From the NCBI GenBank assembly GCA_900473185.1, contig UCKU01000007.1, positions 20,118-84,117 of the forward strand: DNA of 64,000 nucleotides, in the 5' to 3' direction. A model generated the notes under the pieces. The model was not told the origin of the DNA and ran no database searches. It saw only the letters and a program-made list of their open reading frames with translations. Position 1 is the first letter of the stretch; every line of letters begins with the position of its first letter. This document shows positions 17,061 to 25,312 of this stretch, in pieces. The DNA is from Hyphomicrobiales bacterium. Its GTDB lineage: Bacteria; Pseudomonadota; Alphaproteobacteria; Rhizobiales; Rhizobiaceae. The translations under genes and the position numbers were made by a program.

Positions 17061-18552
17061 GTTTGATCCTTTCCCAGGTTGTTGCCGCGCGCGCCGCGAT
17101 ATCTGACGGCATGCGCAGTTCGCGACCCCATTCGCGGTCGCTCTCCGGCCCGATCTTGCGGGTGGCGTCGAGGCCCATCTTTGTTCCAAGGCCCGTTCGG
17201 GGCGATGCGAAATCGAGATAATCAATCGGCGTGTTTTCGAGGACAATCAGGTCGCGCGACGCGTCGAACCGCGTGGACACGGCCCACATCACGTCCTCCC
17301 AGCTCCTCACGCCGATGTCGGCATCGACCACGATGATAAGCTTGGTGTAGTTGAATTGCGGAAGCATCGACCAGAGCCCCATCATCACCCTACGCGCCTG
17401 TCCCGGATATCGCTTGTCGACGGAGACGACCGCCATGCGGTAAGAGCAGGCCTCCGGCGGCAGCCAGAGGTCGCGGATTTCGGGAAACTGTCGCCTCAGG
17501 ATCGGGACGAACAGCTCTGTCATCGCCTCCCCGAGCCTGGAGGGCTCGTCCGGCGGTCGGCCTGTATAGGTCGACAGGTAAACGGGCGAGCGGCGGGTGG
17601 TGATGGCGCTCAGCCGGACGATCGGAAAGGGTTCGACGCTGTTGTAATAGCCGGTGTGGTCGCCGTACGGCCCCTCGGGCGCGGTCTCGTCGATCGACAC
17701 GCTTCCTTCCAGAATGATCTCGGCGCAGGCCGGCACGTGGAGCGGCACGGTCAGGGCGCTGACGAGCTGCGTGCGCGCTCCGCGCAGAAGACCCGCGAAG
17801 TTCAGTTCGCTCATTCCTTCAGGCAGGGGCATGACAGCGGCAAGGAGCGTCGCAGGGTCTGCACCGATCGCGATCGCCACGGGCATGTCCTGACCGCGGC
17901 GCTGCCATTGCCGGAAGTGCTTTGCGCCACCGCGGTTGGTAAGCCAGCGCACGATCAGCGAGGAGCGGTCGCGGACCTGCATCCGGTAGATGCCGACGTT
18001 GACATCGCCAGGATCGTCGGGATTGCAGGTCATGACCAGCGGCCAGGTCACCAGGGGGGCCGGCTCGCCCGGCCAGCACCATTGGATTGGAAGCATACCG
18101 GTATCGATGTCGGCTCCCCGGTAGACCACCGCCTGCGACAGGGCAGTGCGTCGATGCCTTGGCCGCATATGGCTTGCGGCCTTGAGCAGAGACAGCTTGC
18201 TCAGAGCGTCTGCGAGCGACTTTGGCGGAGATGGGTTTCGAAGATCGGCGAGGTCCTCCGCAAGTCGCCCGAGGCCGCCCTGCCCGACCCCGAAGCCAAG
18301 CTCTATCCGCTCCCTGGTACCGAACAGATTGACGAGAACAGGGATCGGGCAGCGTCGCCCTTCCGCATCTATCGGTGCCTTTATGAGAAGGGCGGGCCCA
18401 TTTTCTTCAAGGACGTGCTGATGCAGGGCAGTCAGCTCGTGGACGAGCGATACGGGTTCGTCGACCGACAGAAGCAACCGGCGCTGCTCGAGCTCGTGGA
18501 TGAAAGATTGCAGGTCGGCATGACGTTTGATCTTGGGTGCATCATTTAGCAT
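17044..18552 (-). CDS. ubiD: UbiD-family decarboxylase
   Basis: UbiD of 502 residues: 3-polyprenyl-4-hydroxybenzoate decarboxylase using prenylated FMN and Mn. Conserved blocks include GMLPIQWCWPGEPAPLVTWP (about 144), EGPYGDHTGYYNSVEPFP (284) and the DADIGVRSWEDVMWA helix near 417; the E-R-E triad region is intact. It is divergent from ubiT across 101 bases and coupled to ubiX. Confidence 0.92.
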   Translation of the reverse strand: MLNDAPKIKRHADLQSFIHELEQRRLLLSVDEPVSLVHELTALHQHVLEENGPALLIKAPIDAEGRRCPIPVLVNLFGTRERIELGFGVGQGGLGRLAEDLADLRNPSPPKSLADALSKLSLLKAASHMRPRHRRTALSQAVVYRGADIDTGMLPIQWCWPGEPAPLVTWPLVMTCNPDDPGDVNVGIYRMQVRDRSSLIVRWLTNRGGAKHFRQWQRRGQDMPVAIAIGADPATLLAAVMPLPEGMSELNFAGLLRGARTQLVSALTVPLHVPACAEIILEGSVSIDETAPEGPYGDHTGYYNSVEPFPIVRLSAITTRRSPVYLSTYTGRPPDEPSRLGEAMTELFVPILRRQFPEIRDLWLPPEACSYRMAVVSVDKRYPGQARRVMMGLWSMLPQFNYTKLIIVVDADIGVRSWEDVMWAVSTRFDASRDLIVLENTPIDYLDFASPRTGLGTKMGLDATRKIGPESDREWGRELRMPSDIAARAATTWERIKRDIVS

Positions 18553-18586
18553 GGAGATGCAATCGGCGAGGAAACCGCTCCTGTCT

Positions 18587-18600
18587 TTGTCTCAAAACAA
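18587..18600. promoter_or_regulatory. Possible Crp/Fnr box between ubiD and ubiT
   Basis: TTGTCTCAAAACAA within TTTGT-N6-ACAAA. It keeps TTG-N8-CAA but not the inner Fnr bases. The centre at 18593.5 fits ubiT (19-base leader). Confidence 0.4.
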
Positions 18601-18653
18601 ACAGGGCGAATGCGCCAGGCCCTAGGGTGCCATCCTCACGAGAAGAGGCCTTT

Positions 18654-19160
18654 ATGCTTGTTCCATCCCGCCTGATGATTGCGGCCGGCATCGTGCCGTT
18701 GCCGATCGCGGCTCGCGCCGCATCCCTGCTGTTCCAGCAGGTGCTCAAATCCCACCCTCGGCTCTTCGACCGGCTCGGAGACTATCGATATTCGTGTTTT
18801 GGCTTTGCCCCTACCGACCTTGCCTTCGAGTTCGTGATCAGGCCTGCCGGAGACAGCATCCAGACCTTCCGGCGCGGGCGCGCGCCGGCAGCTGACGCCA
18901 AGATCAGCGGCCCCCTGCTCCTGATGCTTGCGCTTGCCGAAGGCAGGCTTGATGGCGATGCCGTCTTCTTTGCGCGCAAGCTTGCCGTAACAGGCAATAT
19001 GGAAGCCGTCCTCGCTCTTCGGAATGCGCTCGATGACAGCGGGATAGATCTGGTGAAACTGGCCGGAGAAATATCGGGACCGATCCGCCGTCCCGTGATG
19101 GGGGCGCTCTCGTCCATCCGGCGCCGCGCGCTCGAAGCCGAGGGTGCCAGATGGAACTGA
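18654..19160 (+). CDS. ubiT: UbiT, SCP2-domain protein of anaerobic ubiquinone synthesis
   Basis: A 168-residue SCP2 lipid-carrier-domain protein of the UbiT type. In E. coli, UbiT with UbiU and UbiV allows ubiquinone synthesis without oxygen. The domain runs from about residue 40 to 140, with LALAEGRLDGDAVFFARKLAVTGNME as the best block. The ATG at 18654 follows AAGAGG. The last ten bases overlap ubiU. Confidence 0.9.
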   Translation: MLVPSRLMIAAGIVPLPIAARAASLLFQQVLKSHPRLFDRLGDYRYSCFGFAPTDLAFEFVIRPAGDSIQTFRRGRAPAADAKISGPLLLMLALAEGRLDGDAVFFARKLAVTGNMEAVLALRNALDDSGIDLVKLAGEISGPIRRPVMGALSSIRRRALEAEGARWN

Positions 19161-20128
19161 TATGTCCAGCCGGAACGCCCTCGTCGTTCAGAGAGGCCGT
19201 CGATGCAGGTGCGGACGCGGTTTATTGCGGCTTTCGCGACGAGACGAATGCCCGGAACTTCCCTGGTTTGAATTTTGATCTGCAGGAGCTTCGAGAGGCC
19301 GTTTCCTATGGCGGCGCCCGAGGCGTCAAGACGTTCGTGGCACTGAACACATTCATGACGGCGGGGCGGGAGGATCTCTGGTATCGCCGCGCGCAGGAAG
19401 CGACCGATGCCGGGGCCGATGCGCTGATCGTTGCCGATTTCGGGCTGATGGCCCATGTTGCTGAACGTCATCCGCACCAGCGCCTGCACATTTCCGTACA
19501 GGCTTCCGCCTCTAATCCGGACGCTCTCTCCTATCTGGTCGAGAGTTTTAGTGCAGCGCGTGTCGTCCTTCCCCGGACGCTGACGGTAGCCGACATTGCC
19601 CGCATTGCCCGTCAGGTGCCTTGCGAACTTGAGGTCTTCGTCTTCGGCGGCCTCTGCGTCATGGCGGAGGGGCGCTGCTCCCTGTCCTCCTATGCCACCG
19701 GAAAATCACCCAACATGAACGGCGTCTGCTCGCCGGCAAGCCATGTCCGCTACCGGCAGGAAGGCACCAACATGGTGTCGGAACTGGGCGGGTTTACGAT
19801 CAACAGGTTCTCCGAGAAGGAGCCGGCCGGCTATCCAACCCTGTGCAAGGGACGTTTCGAGATCGGCAAAAGCAAGACCTATGCCTTCGAGGACCCGGTT
19901 TCACTTGATGTCATGGATCAGTTGGACGAACTCCAGGCAGCCGGTGTCACGGCGCTGAAGGTGGAGGGGCGTCAACGCGGCAAGGCCTATATTTCGCAGG
20001 TCGTTTCGACGCTCCGTGCCACGATGGAAGCCGCCCCCAGCGAGCGTCCGGCACTGATGGCCCGTCTCAAGGCCCTCAGCGAGGGACTGGAGACGACGCA
20101 TGGCGCCTATGAGAAGCGGTGGAGGTAA
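19151..20128 (+). CDS. ubiU: UbiU, U32-type Fe-S hydroxylase subunit
   Basis: Peptidase-U32-family protein of 325 residues that pairs with UbiV to hydroxylate ubiquinone precursors independently of oxygen. It opens with ELICPAGTPSSFREAVDAGADAVYCG. The four cluster cysteines are visible in GGLCVMAEGRC, MNGVCSPASH and YPTLCKGRF, spaced as in E. coli UbiU. Three bases separate it from ubiV. Confidence 0.94.
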   Translation: MELICPAGTPSSFREAVDAGADAVYCGFRDETNARNFPGLNFDLQELREAVSYGGARGVKTFVALNTFMTAGREDLWYRRAQEATDAGADALIVADFGLMAHVAERHPHQRLHISVQASASNPDALSYLVESFSAARVVLPRTLTVADIARIARQVPCELEVFVFGGLCVMAEGRCSLSSYATGKSPNMNGVCSPASHVRYRQEGTNMVSELGGFTINRFSEKEPAGYPTLCKGRFEIGKSKTYAFEDPVSLDVMDQLDELQAAGVTALKVEGRQRGKAYISQVVSTLRATMEAAPSERPALMARLKALSEGLETTHGAYEKRWR

Positions 20129-20131
20129 AAG

Positions 20132-21049
20132 ATGAAGCTGACACTTGGCCCGCTCCAATATCTCTGGCCGAGCGAGCGATGGCGTGACTTCTATTTCGAG
20201 ATCGCCGATGAAGCGCCTGTCGATGTCGTCGTCATCGGTGAGACGATCTGCTCGAAGCGCCTGCATTTCATGGAGGCCGAGCTTGCGGTTGTCATCGAGC
20301 GATTGGAGGCAGCAGGAAAAGAGGTCCGGCTCTCGACACTGGCGCTCGTCACGCTCGAGCGCGAGGCGAATTATCAAAGGGCTCTCGCTCAGGAAGATGT
20401 CAGGCTTATCGAGGCCAATGATCTCTCTGCCCTCTATCTCCTGAAGGGCCGGCCGCACGCCGTTGGACCGTTCATCAATGTCTATAACGCAGCTTCCGCG
20501 CGCGTTCTGGCATCAAATGGTGCGACGACGATCTGCCTGCCGCCGGAGCTTCCAGCTTCGTCCGTGGCCGCCATTGCCAGGTCCTGTCCCGATCTGATGC
20601 TTGAGGTCTTCGCCTTCGGCCGTATGCCGCTCGCCATCTCCGCTCGCTGCGCTCATGCCCGCTCGAAAGGGCGAACCAAGGACAACTGCCAGTTCGTCTG
20701 CCAGGAGGATCCTGATGGCATGACGGTCAAAACCATTTCAGGTCAGCCCTTTCTCGCCCTGAATGGCGTTCAGACGCTTTCGCATACATGTCAGGCGTTG
20801 CTTGAGTGCCCCGACGAATGGACAGCATGGGGCGTCGGTTCACTTCGGCTATCGCCGCAGACCTGCGACATGGTCGAAGTATCCTCGACTTTTCGCAGCA
20901 TGCTGAACGGAGAAATCGAGCCTGGGCAGGCGCTGGCGAGGCTGCGCGATCTCTATCCGGACATTCCGCTATCGAACGGGTTTCACCACGGCAAGACCGG
21001 CGCGGAATGGGTCGCGCGGCTGAGAAACGCAAAGGATTTGACACAATGA
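20132..21049 (+). CDS. ubiV: UbiV, U32-type Fe-S hydroxylase partner
   Basis: Second U32-family subunit, 305 residues. Cluster ligands are in GETICSKR (about residue 41) and RCAHARSKGRTKDNCQFVC (about 171-189). It forms the UbiUV heterodimer. With ubiT, ubiX and ubiD close by, the locus can make ubiquinone for denitrifying respiration when oxygenases cannot work. The stop overlaps the next gene as ATGA. Confidence 0.94.
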   Translation: MKLTLGPLQYLWPSERWRDFYFEIADEAPVDVVVIGETICSKRLHFMEAELAVVIERLEAAGKEVRLSTLALVTLEREANYQRALAQEDVRLIEANDLSALYLLKGRPHAVGPFINVYNAASARVLASNGATTICLPPELPASSVAAIARSCPDLMLEVFAFGRMPLAISARCAHARSKGRTKDNCQFVCQEDPDGMTVKTISGQPFLALNGVQTLSHTCQALLECPDEWTAWGVGSLRLSPQTCDMVEVSSTFRSMLNGEIEPGQALARLRDLYPDIPLSNGFHHGKTGAEWVARLRNAKDLTQ

Positions 21050-21468
21050 AGAAGAGGCTGGCGGAAAGCGACGCTCCCGGCGACAGACGGATCTTCTCTG
21101 CCCTGCGTCAGATAAAGGCCTTTGCGAAGGACCCGGATTCCGACTGCAGCTGCACCCTCATCATCGGTGAATTACTCGCGCATCTGGTTCCAAGACAAAG
21201 AGCCGCCGTCGTGCAGGAGCTGTTCATGTCGGCGCTGCGCCAGAGAACGAAGGTCGGCACGCTCCTTGAGCTTCTGAGGGAGCTCGAGCAGTTCGGCCCC
21301 GCCTCCGAGATCGGCGAGGTCGAGGAAGCGGCTCTGATTTTCGACGATGTGGCAAAGCAGGCAAGAATGGGCTCTCAGCTTCTCAGAGCCTTCGCCGCCA
21401 ATCGACGCGACATTCTTGACGCACGGCAAACTCTTGTCGCCAACCAGGCTGGAGAACGTCTGTCATGA
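21046..21468 (+). CDS. Unknown helical protein coupled to ubiV
   Basis: A 140-residue, mainly helical, soluble protein that I do not recognise. CSCTLIIGELLAHLVP (about residue 34) includes CxC. Its start overlaps the ubiV stop (ATGA) and its own stop overlaps the next start the same way, so it belongs to the ubiTUV message. A role in regulation or assembly of the UbiUV hydroxylase would be a guess. Confidence 0.7.
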   Translation: MKKRLAESDAPGDRRIFSALRQIKAFAKDPDSDCSCTLIIGELLAHLVPRQRAAVVQELFMSALRQRTKVGTLLELLRELEQFGPASEIGEVEEAALIFDDVAKQARMGSQLLRAFAANRRDILDARQTLVANQAGERLS

Positions 21469-21674
21469 AGGCAGACAACCGCCGGGACCGGCATGTCGAC
21501 GTGCTCGAGTTCATAAGCTGCGGCGGTTCGACCGGAGGCGAGGCGCGCGCTGCACTCGAAATGTTTCTCTTGCAGACACGGCCAATCCTCACGCCGGAAC
21601 CGAATGCCCGCGAGCGACTGAACGGTCGGCGTAGGCGCGGCGACAATGAGGCGGGCGGGCATCCATATCCGTGA
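21465..21674 (+). CDS. Small unknown protein, end of ubiTUV operon
   Basis: A 69-residue protein: N-terminal half ([23 protein letters not shown], helical) and a basic, disordered tail rich in Arg. Not recognised. The ATGA overlap with the preceding gene is the main support for it being translated. Confidence 0.5.
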   Translation: MKADNRRDRHVDVLEFISCGGSTGGEARAALEMFLLQTRPILTPEPNARERLNGRRRRGDNEAGGHPYP

Positions 21675-21726
21675 GTGCGCATCCTCGGCCAGCGGTCGAT
21701 CGCCATTTTCACGAAGATCCTTGCGT

Positions 21727-21740
21727 TTGCGCCAGATCAA
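21727..21740 (+). promoter_or_regulatory. Hybrid NnrR/Fnr box for tatA
   Basis: TTGCGCCAGATCAA combines a TTGCG half with an ATCAA half. A class-II start near 21775 leaves an 18-base leader that contains the AAGGAG site. Confidence 0.65.
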
Positions 21741-21792
21741 TCACGGTGGAGGCAGAAGGTCTAAGCTCGTCACATTACAAGGAGTGATTGGA

Positions 21793-21975
21793 ATGGGAAG
21801 CTTTAGCACCTGGCATTGGCTGATCGTCCTCGCCATCGTCCTCATCCTGTTTGGACGCGGCAAGATCCCCGAGCTCATGGGCGACGTCGCGCATGGGATT
21901 CGGGCCTTCAAGAAGGGCATCGATGACGAGCAGGTCGGCGAAAAGGACAGGGACGGCGATGCAGATCGGCCTTGA
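21793..21975 (+). CDS. tatA: TatA-type twin-arginine translocase subunit
   Basis: A 60-residue TatA/E protein: one membrane helix ([14 protein letters not shown]), the [23 protein letters not shown] amphipathic helix, and an acidic tail. TatA forms the export pore for folded proteins. It is not next to tatB or tatC, so it is probably an extra copy. The box upstream and the Tat signal of NirK suggest a role during denitrification (inference). The start is fixed by AAGGAG nine bases before. Confidence 0.9.
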   Translation: MGSFSTWHWLIVLAIVLILFGRGKIPELMGDVAHGIRAFKKGIDDEQVGEKDRDGDADRP

Positions 21976-22024
21976 TCCGGATCGACGCGTATTCGGCCAT
22001 GCTGAACGTCCGGGGGAGCGCAAG

Positions 22025-22423
22025 ATGGAGTATTCGATCATTTCGGCCCGGTTCGACGACGCGGAAAAATCCGGTCGTATCGATCTTCAAGTCGCTGACC
22101 AAATCAGGCCACTGATCGTCACCAGGAGATCTCTGCTGAGCGTTGCCTCGCCGCCGCGTGCGAGTGAGGCGCGGCTTTTCCAGTTTCTGCATAGCTTTTG
22201 CGAGATCGCGCTCACCTATGGCAAATGCGATCCGAGGCATGCGGAAACCCTGGTCGTCACAGCGACCGACGTAAGACGCTGGCGCCGCGGTCATTCACAG
22301 TCAGAACCGCTGTGGACGTGGCAGGATATCGGCAGCACCATCACACCCTTTCCCCGCCCGGCTGATCCCTCATCTCGGCTACGCGCTTCGGCAGAAACGC
22401 TCGAACGCTTCGCGAGTGCATAG
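22025..22423 (+). CDS. Unknown protein downstream of tatA
   Basis: A 132-residue protein, not recognised, 49 bases after tatA and probably cotranscribed. GGGGGAG precedes the ATG. No membrane segment or clear motif; one RRWRRG patch (about residue 82). The 3' end overlaps the converging gene at 22379. Confidence 0.5.
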   Translation: MEYSIISARFDDAEKSGRIDLQVADQIRPLIVTRRSLLSVASPPRASEARLFQFLHSFCEIALTYGKCDPRHAETLVVTATDVRRWRRGHSQSEPLWTWQDIGSTITPFPRPADPSSRLRASAETLERFASA

Positions 22424-22591
22424 TTTCTGGAGATATTCCTCGTCCTGATCGCGCGCGACATGGCGAAGCACCAGCTTGAGCAGCTCCCATTCCGTGGCGC
22501 GGTTGCGATTGAACCACGACGCCTCCGCAATATCGTCATAGATGTGCAGGACGCGCCTGGCGGTGGCTGGATCGAGATCTCTCAGGAGCAT
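22379..22591 (-). CDS. Small unknown helical protein
   Basis: A 70-residue soluble protein, MLLRDLDPATARRVLHIYDD start, with regular helical periodicity and coding-like codon use, converging on the preceding gene with a 45-base overlap. I see no good ribosome site before the ATG, so the start is uncertain. Confidence 0.5.
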   Translation of the reverse strand: MLLRDLDPATARRVLHIYDDIAEASWFNRNRATEWELLKLVLRHVARDQDEEYLQKLCTREAFERFCRSA

Positions 22592-22748
22592 GGTGGGAGG
22601 GGCCGCTTTTCGAACATGGATTCACATCCCTATGGTGATGCGAGAGCTTCGCTCGTCTTCGATGAGGCAGCACAACAGGGGTGCGGATGTCTTCGCATGA
22701 CGGACGAATATCGCATGCCGTTGCTATCGCCCCTCTGCTTGCTCGTCC

Positions 22749-22762
22749 TTGATAAATCTCAA
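22749..22762 (+). promoter_or_regulatory. Fnr/FixK-type box, distal, for the LysE-family gene
   Basis: TTGATAAATCTCAA: TTGAT half perfect, CTCAA half nearly so. Centre at 22755.5; a class-II start gives a 53-base leader to 22850. Confidence 0.65.
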
Positions 22763-22784
22763 TCTGGCCGGAGCGGTATTCGAA

Positions 22785-22798
22785 CTGATACAGATCAA
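22785..22798 (+). promoter_or_regulatory. Fnr-type box, proximal, for the LysE-family gene
   Basis: CTGATACAGATCAA differs from the consensus only at its first base. It is 36 bases downstream of the distal box and would sit near the predicted start, where it could repress. Confidence 0.5.
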
Positions 22799-22849
22799 AA
22801 CCGTCCGTCAGAATTCATGAGAAGGGTGGCAGACAATCAAGGACCGGAT

Positions 22850-23416
22850 ATGATGAACCTGCCGACATTCGTTATCGCCGTCTTCTCGCTGCTGATCCTT
22901 CCAGGCCCCACCAATGCGGTTCTGGCCTTGGCGTCGACAGCGCTGACCGTCTGGCGGTCCCTGTCACTCATCGCCGCAGTGGTGCTCGCCTATCTCGCAA
23001 TCATCGTTCCGGTGTCGAGCATCGCCGCTCCGCTCCTTAATGGCCATCCAGGCATCGCCAGCATCGTCAAGCTGATTTCGGCAATCTGGGTTCTCTATCT
23101 TGCGCTCAAGCTATGGGTTCCGGCGCCGGCGGGCGGCCAAAACACGCTCGGCGTCGGTCAGCTCTTCATCACCACACTGCTCAATCCCAAGGCCATCATC
23201 ATCGGCCTTACCCTCGTGCCCGCTGTCGAAGCGGGGGTACCCGCAGCGATAGCGATATTCGTCTGCTGCGTGACGGTGACGTCGGCGATCTGGCTTGGCC
23301 TTGGCAGTCTGCTTGTCGGGCGCCATGCGCAAATGCCACCTCTTGCGCGGCATTGCGGTTGCGCGGTACTGGTTGCCTTCTCCCTGACCCTTGCCATCAG
23401 CGCCCTTTGGACCTGA
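22850..23416 (+). CDS. LysE/RhtB-family exporter
   Basis: Membrane protein of 188 residues with about six helices. The family block FSLLILPGPTNAVLALAS is near the start; family members export amino acids and related small molecules, substrate here unknown. The ATG at 22850 (or 22853) follows AAGGA. Two Fnr-type boxes precede it and a terminator follows, so it is a single-gene unit. Confidence 0.82.
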   Translation: MMNLPTFVIAVFSLLILPGPTNAVLALASTALTVWRSLSLIAAVVLAYLAIIVPVSSIAAPLLNGHPGIASIVKLISAIWVLYLALKLWVPAPAGGQNTLGVGQLFITTLLNPKAIIIGLTLVPAVEAGVPAAIAIFVCCVTVTSAIWLGLGSLLVGRHAQMPPLARHCGCAVLVAFSLTLAISALWT

Positions 23417-23498
23417 GAGCTATCTGAGTTTTTCAGGGCAGCGGTTCGGCTGATTTCCCTCGATGGCTTGAAAATCAGGCGCCGCCTGCCGCAGCCGC

Positions 23499-23530
23499 AC
23501 CGTCCCGCATCAAATGTGATGCAGGACGGT
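23499..23530 (+). terminator. Terminator after the LysE-family gene
   Basis: ACCGTCC-C-GCATCA pairs with TGATGC-A-GGACGGT around AATG, with one mismatch, then TTCTT. The next gene's Fnr box starts four bases later. Confidence 0.8.
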
Positions 23531-23533
23531 TTC

Positions 23534-23547
23534 TTGACGTCGGTCAA
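23534..23547 (+). promoter_or_regulatory. Fnr/FixK-type box for the universal stress gene
   Basis: TTGACGTCGGTCAA, perfect TTGAC/GTCAA palindrome. Predicted start near 23582, 30-base leader. Confidence 0.8.
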
Positions 23548-23611
23548 TGTATGATCCATGCAGGAGGCTAAAATCGCACAATCATCTGGCGGATGAAGGT
23601 AGTGATCCGAT

Positions 23612-24073
23612 ATGTACCGAACGATAGTCTGCGCAATAGGCAACGGCCCCCGCGAAACGGCCGAGCGCATCCTGAACAAGGCAGCCGGCCTCCTCGACAA
23701 GGATGGCTCGATCTTCGTCATCCACGCCGTCGAAACCATACCACGCTACACGACGACGTGCCTGCCTGAAGACTTCGAGACAGCCGCCATAAAGGATGCC
23801 GAGGAGAAGCTTACCTTGCTGTGCCGGCAGATGAAGATCCCTGCCCTGGTCGAGGTCCATGCCGGCAGCGCGGCCAGAGTGCTTCTGGCCGCTGCGCAGG
23901 AGAAGGAGGCGGACCTCATCATCCTGTCGACCCACGTGGCGGATATTACCGACTACATTTTCGGAGCCGTGGTGGACCGCGTGGTCCGCCACGCCAAATG
24001 CTCGGTTCTTGTCGATCGCAAACAAAATCCGGGGCATAAGCTGAGCCGCACTGTGGAGACGGTGGCGCGCTGA
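23612..24073 (+). CDS. Universal stress protein UspA family, single domain
   Basis: A 153-residue UspA-fold protein. It has MYRTIVCAIG at the start and DLIILSTHVADITDYIFGAVVDRVVRHAKCSVLV at the end; the ATP-binding G-2x-G-9x-G/S motif is only partly kept, so nucleotide binding is uncertain. Usp proteins of this sort are common members of Fnr/FixK regulons, in accord with the perfect box upstream. Confidence 0.88.
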   Translation: MYRTIVCAIGNGPRETAERILNKAAGLLDKDGSIFVIHAVETIPRYTTTCLPEDFETAAIKDAEEKLTLLCRQMKIPALVEVHAGSAARVLLAAAQEKEADLIILSTHVADITDYIFGAVVDRVVRHAKCSVLVDRKQNPGHKLSRTVETVAR

Positions 24074-24189
24074 CAGCCTTGCGACCTTAGCGACGGCGCC
24101 CTGTGTTTGCGTCGCTGTGTTTCCTCCTTCGCCCCGCACATGACGCGAATATAGGCACCCCCGCACGATTCACGGCATTGCTATCGTCC

Positions 24190-25311
24190 CTACCGCGCAT
24201 CCGCCAGCGCCCGCCGGAACCGGATAAGCGCGCCGCAAAAAAACAGCACGCCGATCGCCATGAGCGCCGCCACCTCCCGCCAGACCGCATCGAAGCCGGC
24301 GCCGCGGTAGAGGATCGCCTGCGACAGCGAGACGAAATGCGGCGCAGGCGAAACCACCATCGCATACTGCAACCAGAGCGGCATGCTATCCATCGGCGTC
24401 GTGCTCCCGGAAAGCAGGTTCATGGCAATCAGGATCGGCATCGAGATCAGCCCGAATTGTGCCATCGAGCTGGATGCCGTGGCGATCAGGATGCCGAGCG
24501 ACGTGACCGAGAACTGGTAGAGCACCGCGCAGAAGACGAAAAGCCAGAGCGAACCGGCGATCGGCACCGAAAGCAGCCCTTCGACCACGACGACGAGCGA
24601 CAGCACCGCTGCCACGATGATGACCAGCCCGTTCGCCCAGACCTTCGACATCATGATCTCCGCAGGCGTGACCGGCATGACGAGAAGATGCTCGATCGTA
24701 CCGTGCTCCCGCTCTCGCACCAGCGCCGCACCGGTCAGAATGACCGAAAGCATCGTCACATTGTTGATGACCTGCATGACCGCCGTGAACCAGGTCGACT
24801 GCAGATTGGGATTGAATCGTGCGCTGACGACGAGATTGACCGGCGACGCGGCGGCGCTGTTCGGCAAGGCCGTCGCCATCTCCTGCAGGATAATGTTCTG
24901 AATATAGGAGGCTCCGTTGCCGGCCTGGGCCATGGCAGTCGCGTCGATATCGAGCTGCAGCGAAGGTTTGCGGCCGGCAATCGCGTCCTCCTCGAATTTG
25001 GGCGGGATCTCCAGCACGAAGACGAATCGACCGGCATCCATTGCCGCATCCACCTCATCAGCGCCGATCAATACCGGCTCCTTGAAGAAGGGCTGCAGCA
25101 TCGCGTCTCGTAGCCGTGTCGAGAGCATCGAACGGTCCTCGTCGACGACGGCGACCGAGGCGTTCTCGACCTCGAGCTTGGCGCCGGTCGAAACCGTATA
25201 GACGGCGATGGTGAAAGTGTAGACGATGAGGACCATCATCACGGGATCGGCCTTCAGGCTGTAGAGCTCCTTGACGCCGAGGCGGAAAATCCTGTTGAGC
25301 TTGCCCCACAT
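24190..25311 (-). CDS. ABC-2 type permease (YhhJ-like)
   Basis: ABC-2 membrane subunit of 373 residues: N-terminal helix (about 25-45), large periplasmic domain, five more helices near the C-terminus. MWGKLNRIFRLGVKELYSL is the typical YhhJ/YbhR start. The ATG at 25311 almost abuts the rbbA stop. It forms an exporter with RbbA and the HlyD-like protein; substrate unknown. Confidence 0.88.
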   Translation of the reverse strand: MWGKLNRIFRLGVKELYSLKADPVMMVLIVYTFTIAVYTVSTGAKLEVENASVAVVDEDRSMLSTRLRDAMLQPFFKEPVLIGADEVDAAMDAGRFVFVLEIPPKFEEDAIAGRKPSLQLDIDATAMAQAGNGASYIQNIILQEMATALPNSAAASPVNLVVSARFNPNLQSTWFTAVMQVINNVTMLSVILTGAALVREREHGTIEHLLVMPVTPAEIMMSKVWANGLVIIVAAVLSLVVVVEGLLSVPIAGSLWLFVFCAVLYQFSVTSLGILIATASSSMAQFGLISMPILIAMNLLSGSTTPMDSMPLWLQYAMVVSPAPHFVSLSQAILYRGAGFDAVWREVAALMAIGVLFFCGALIRFRRALADAR

Positions 25312-25312
25312 G

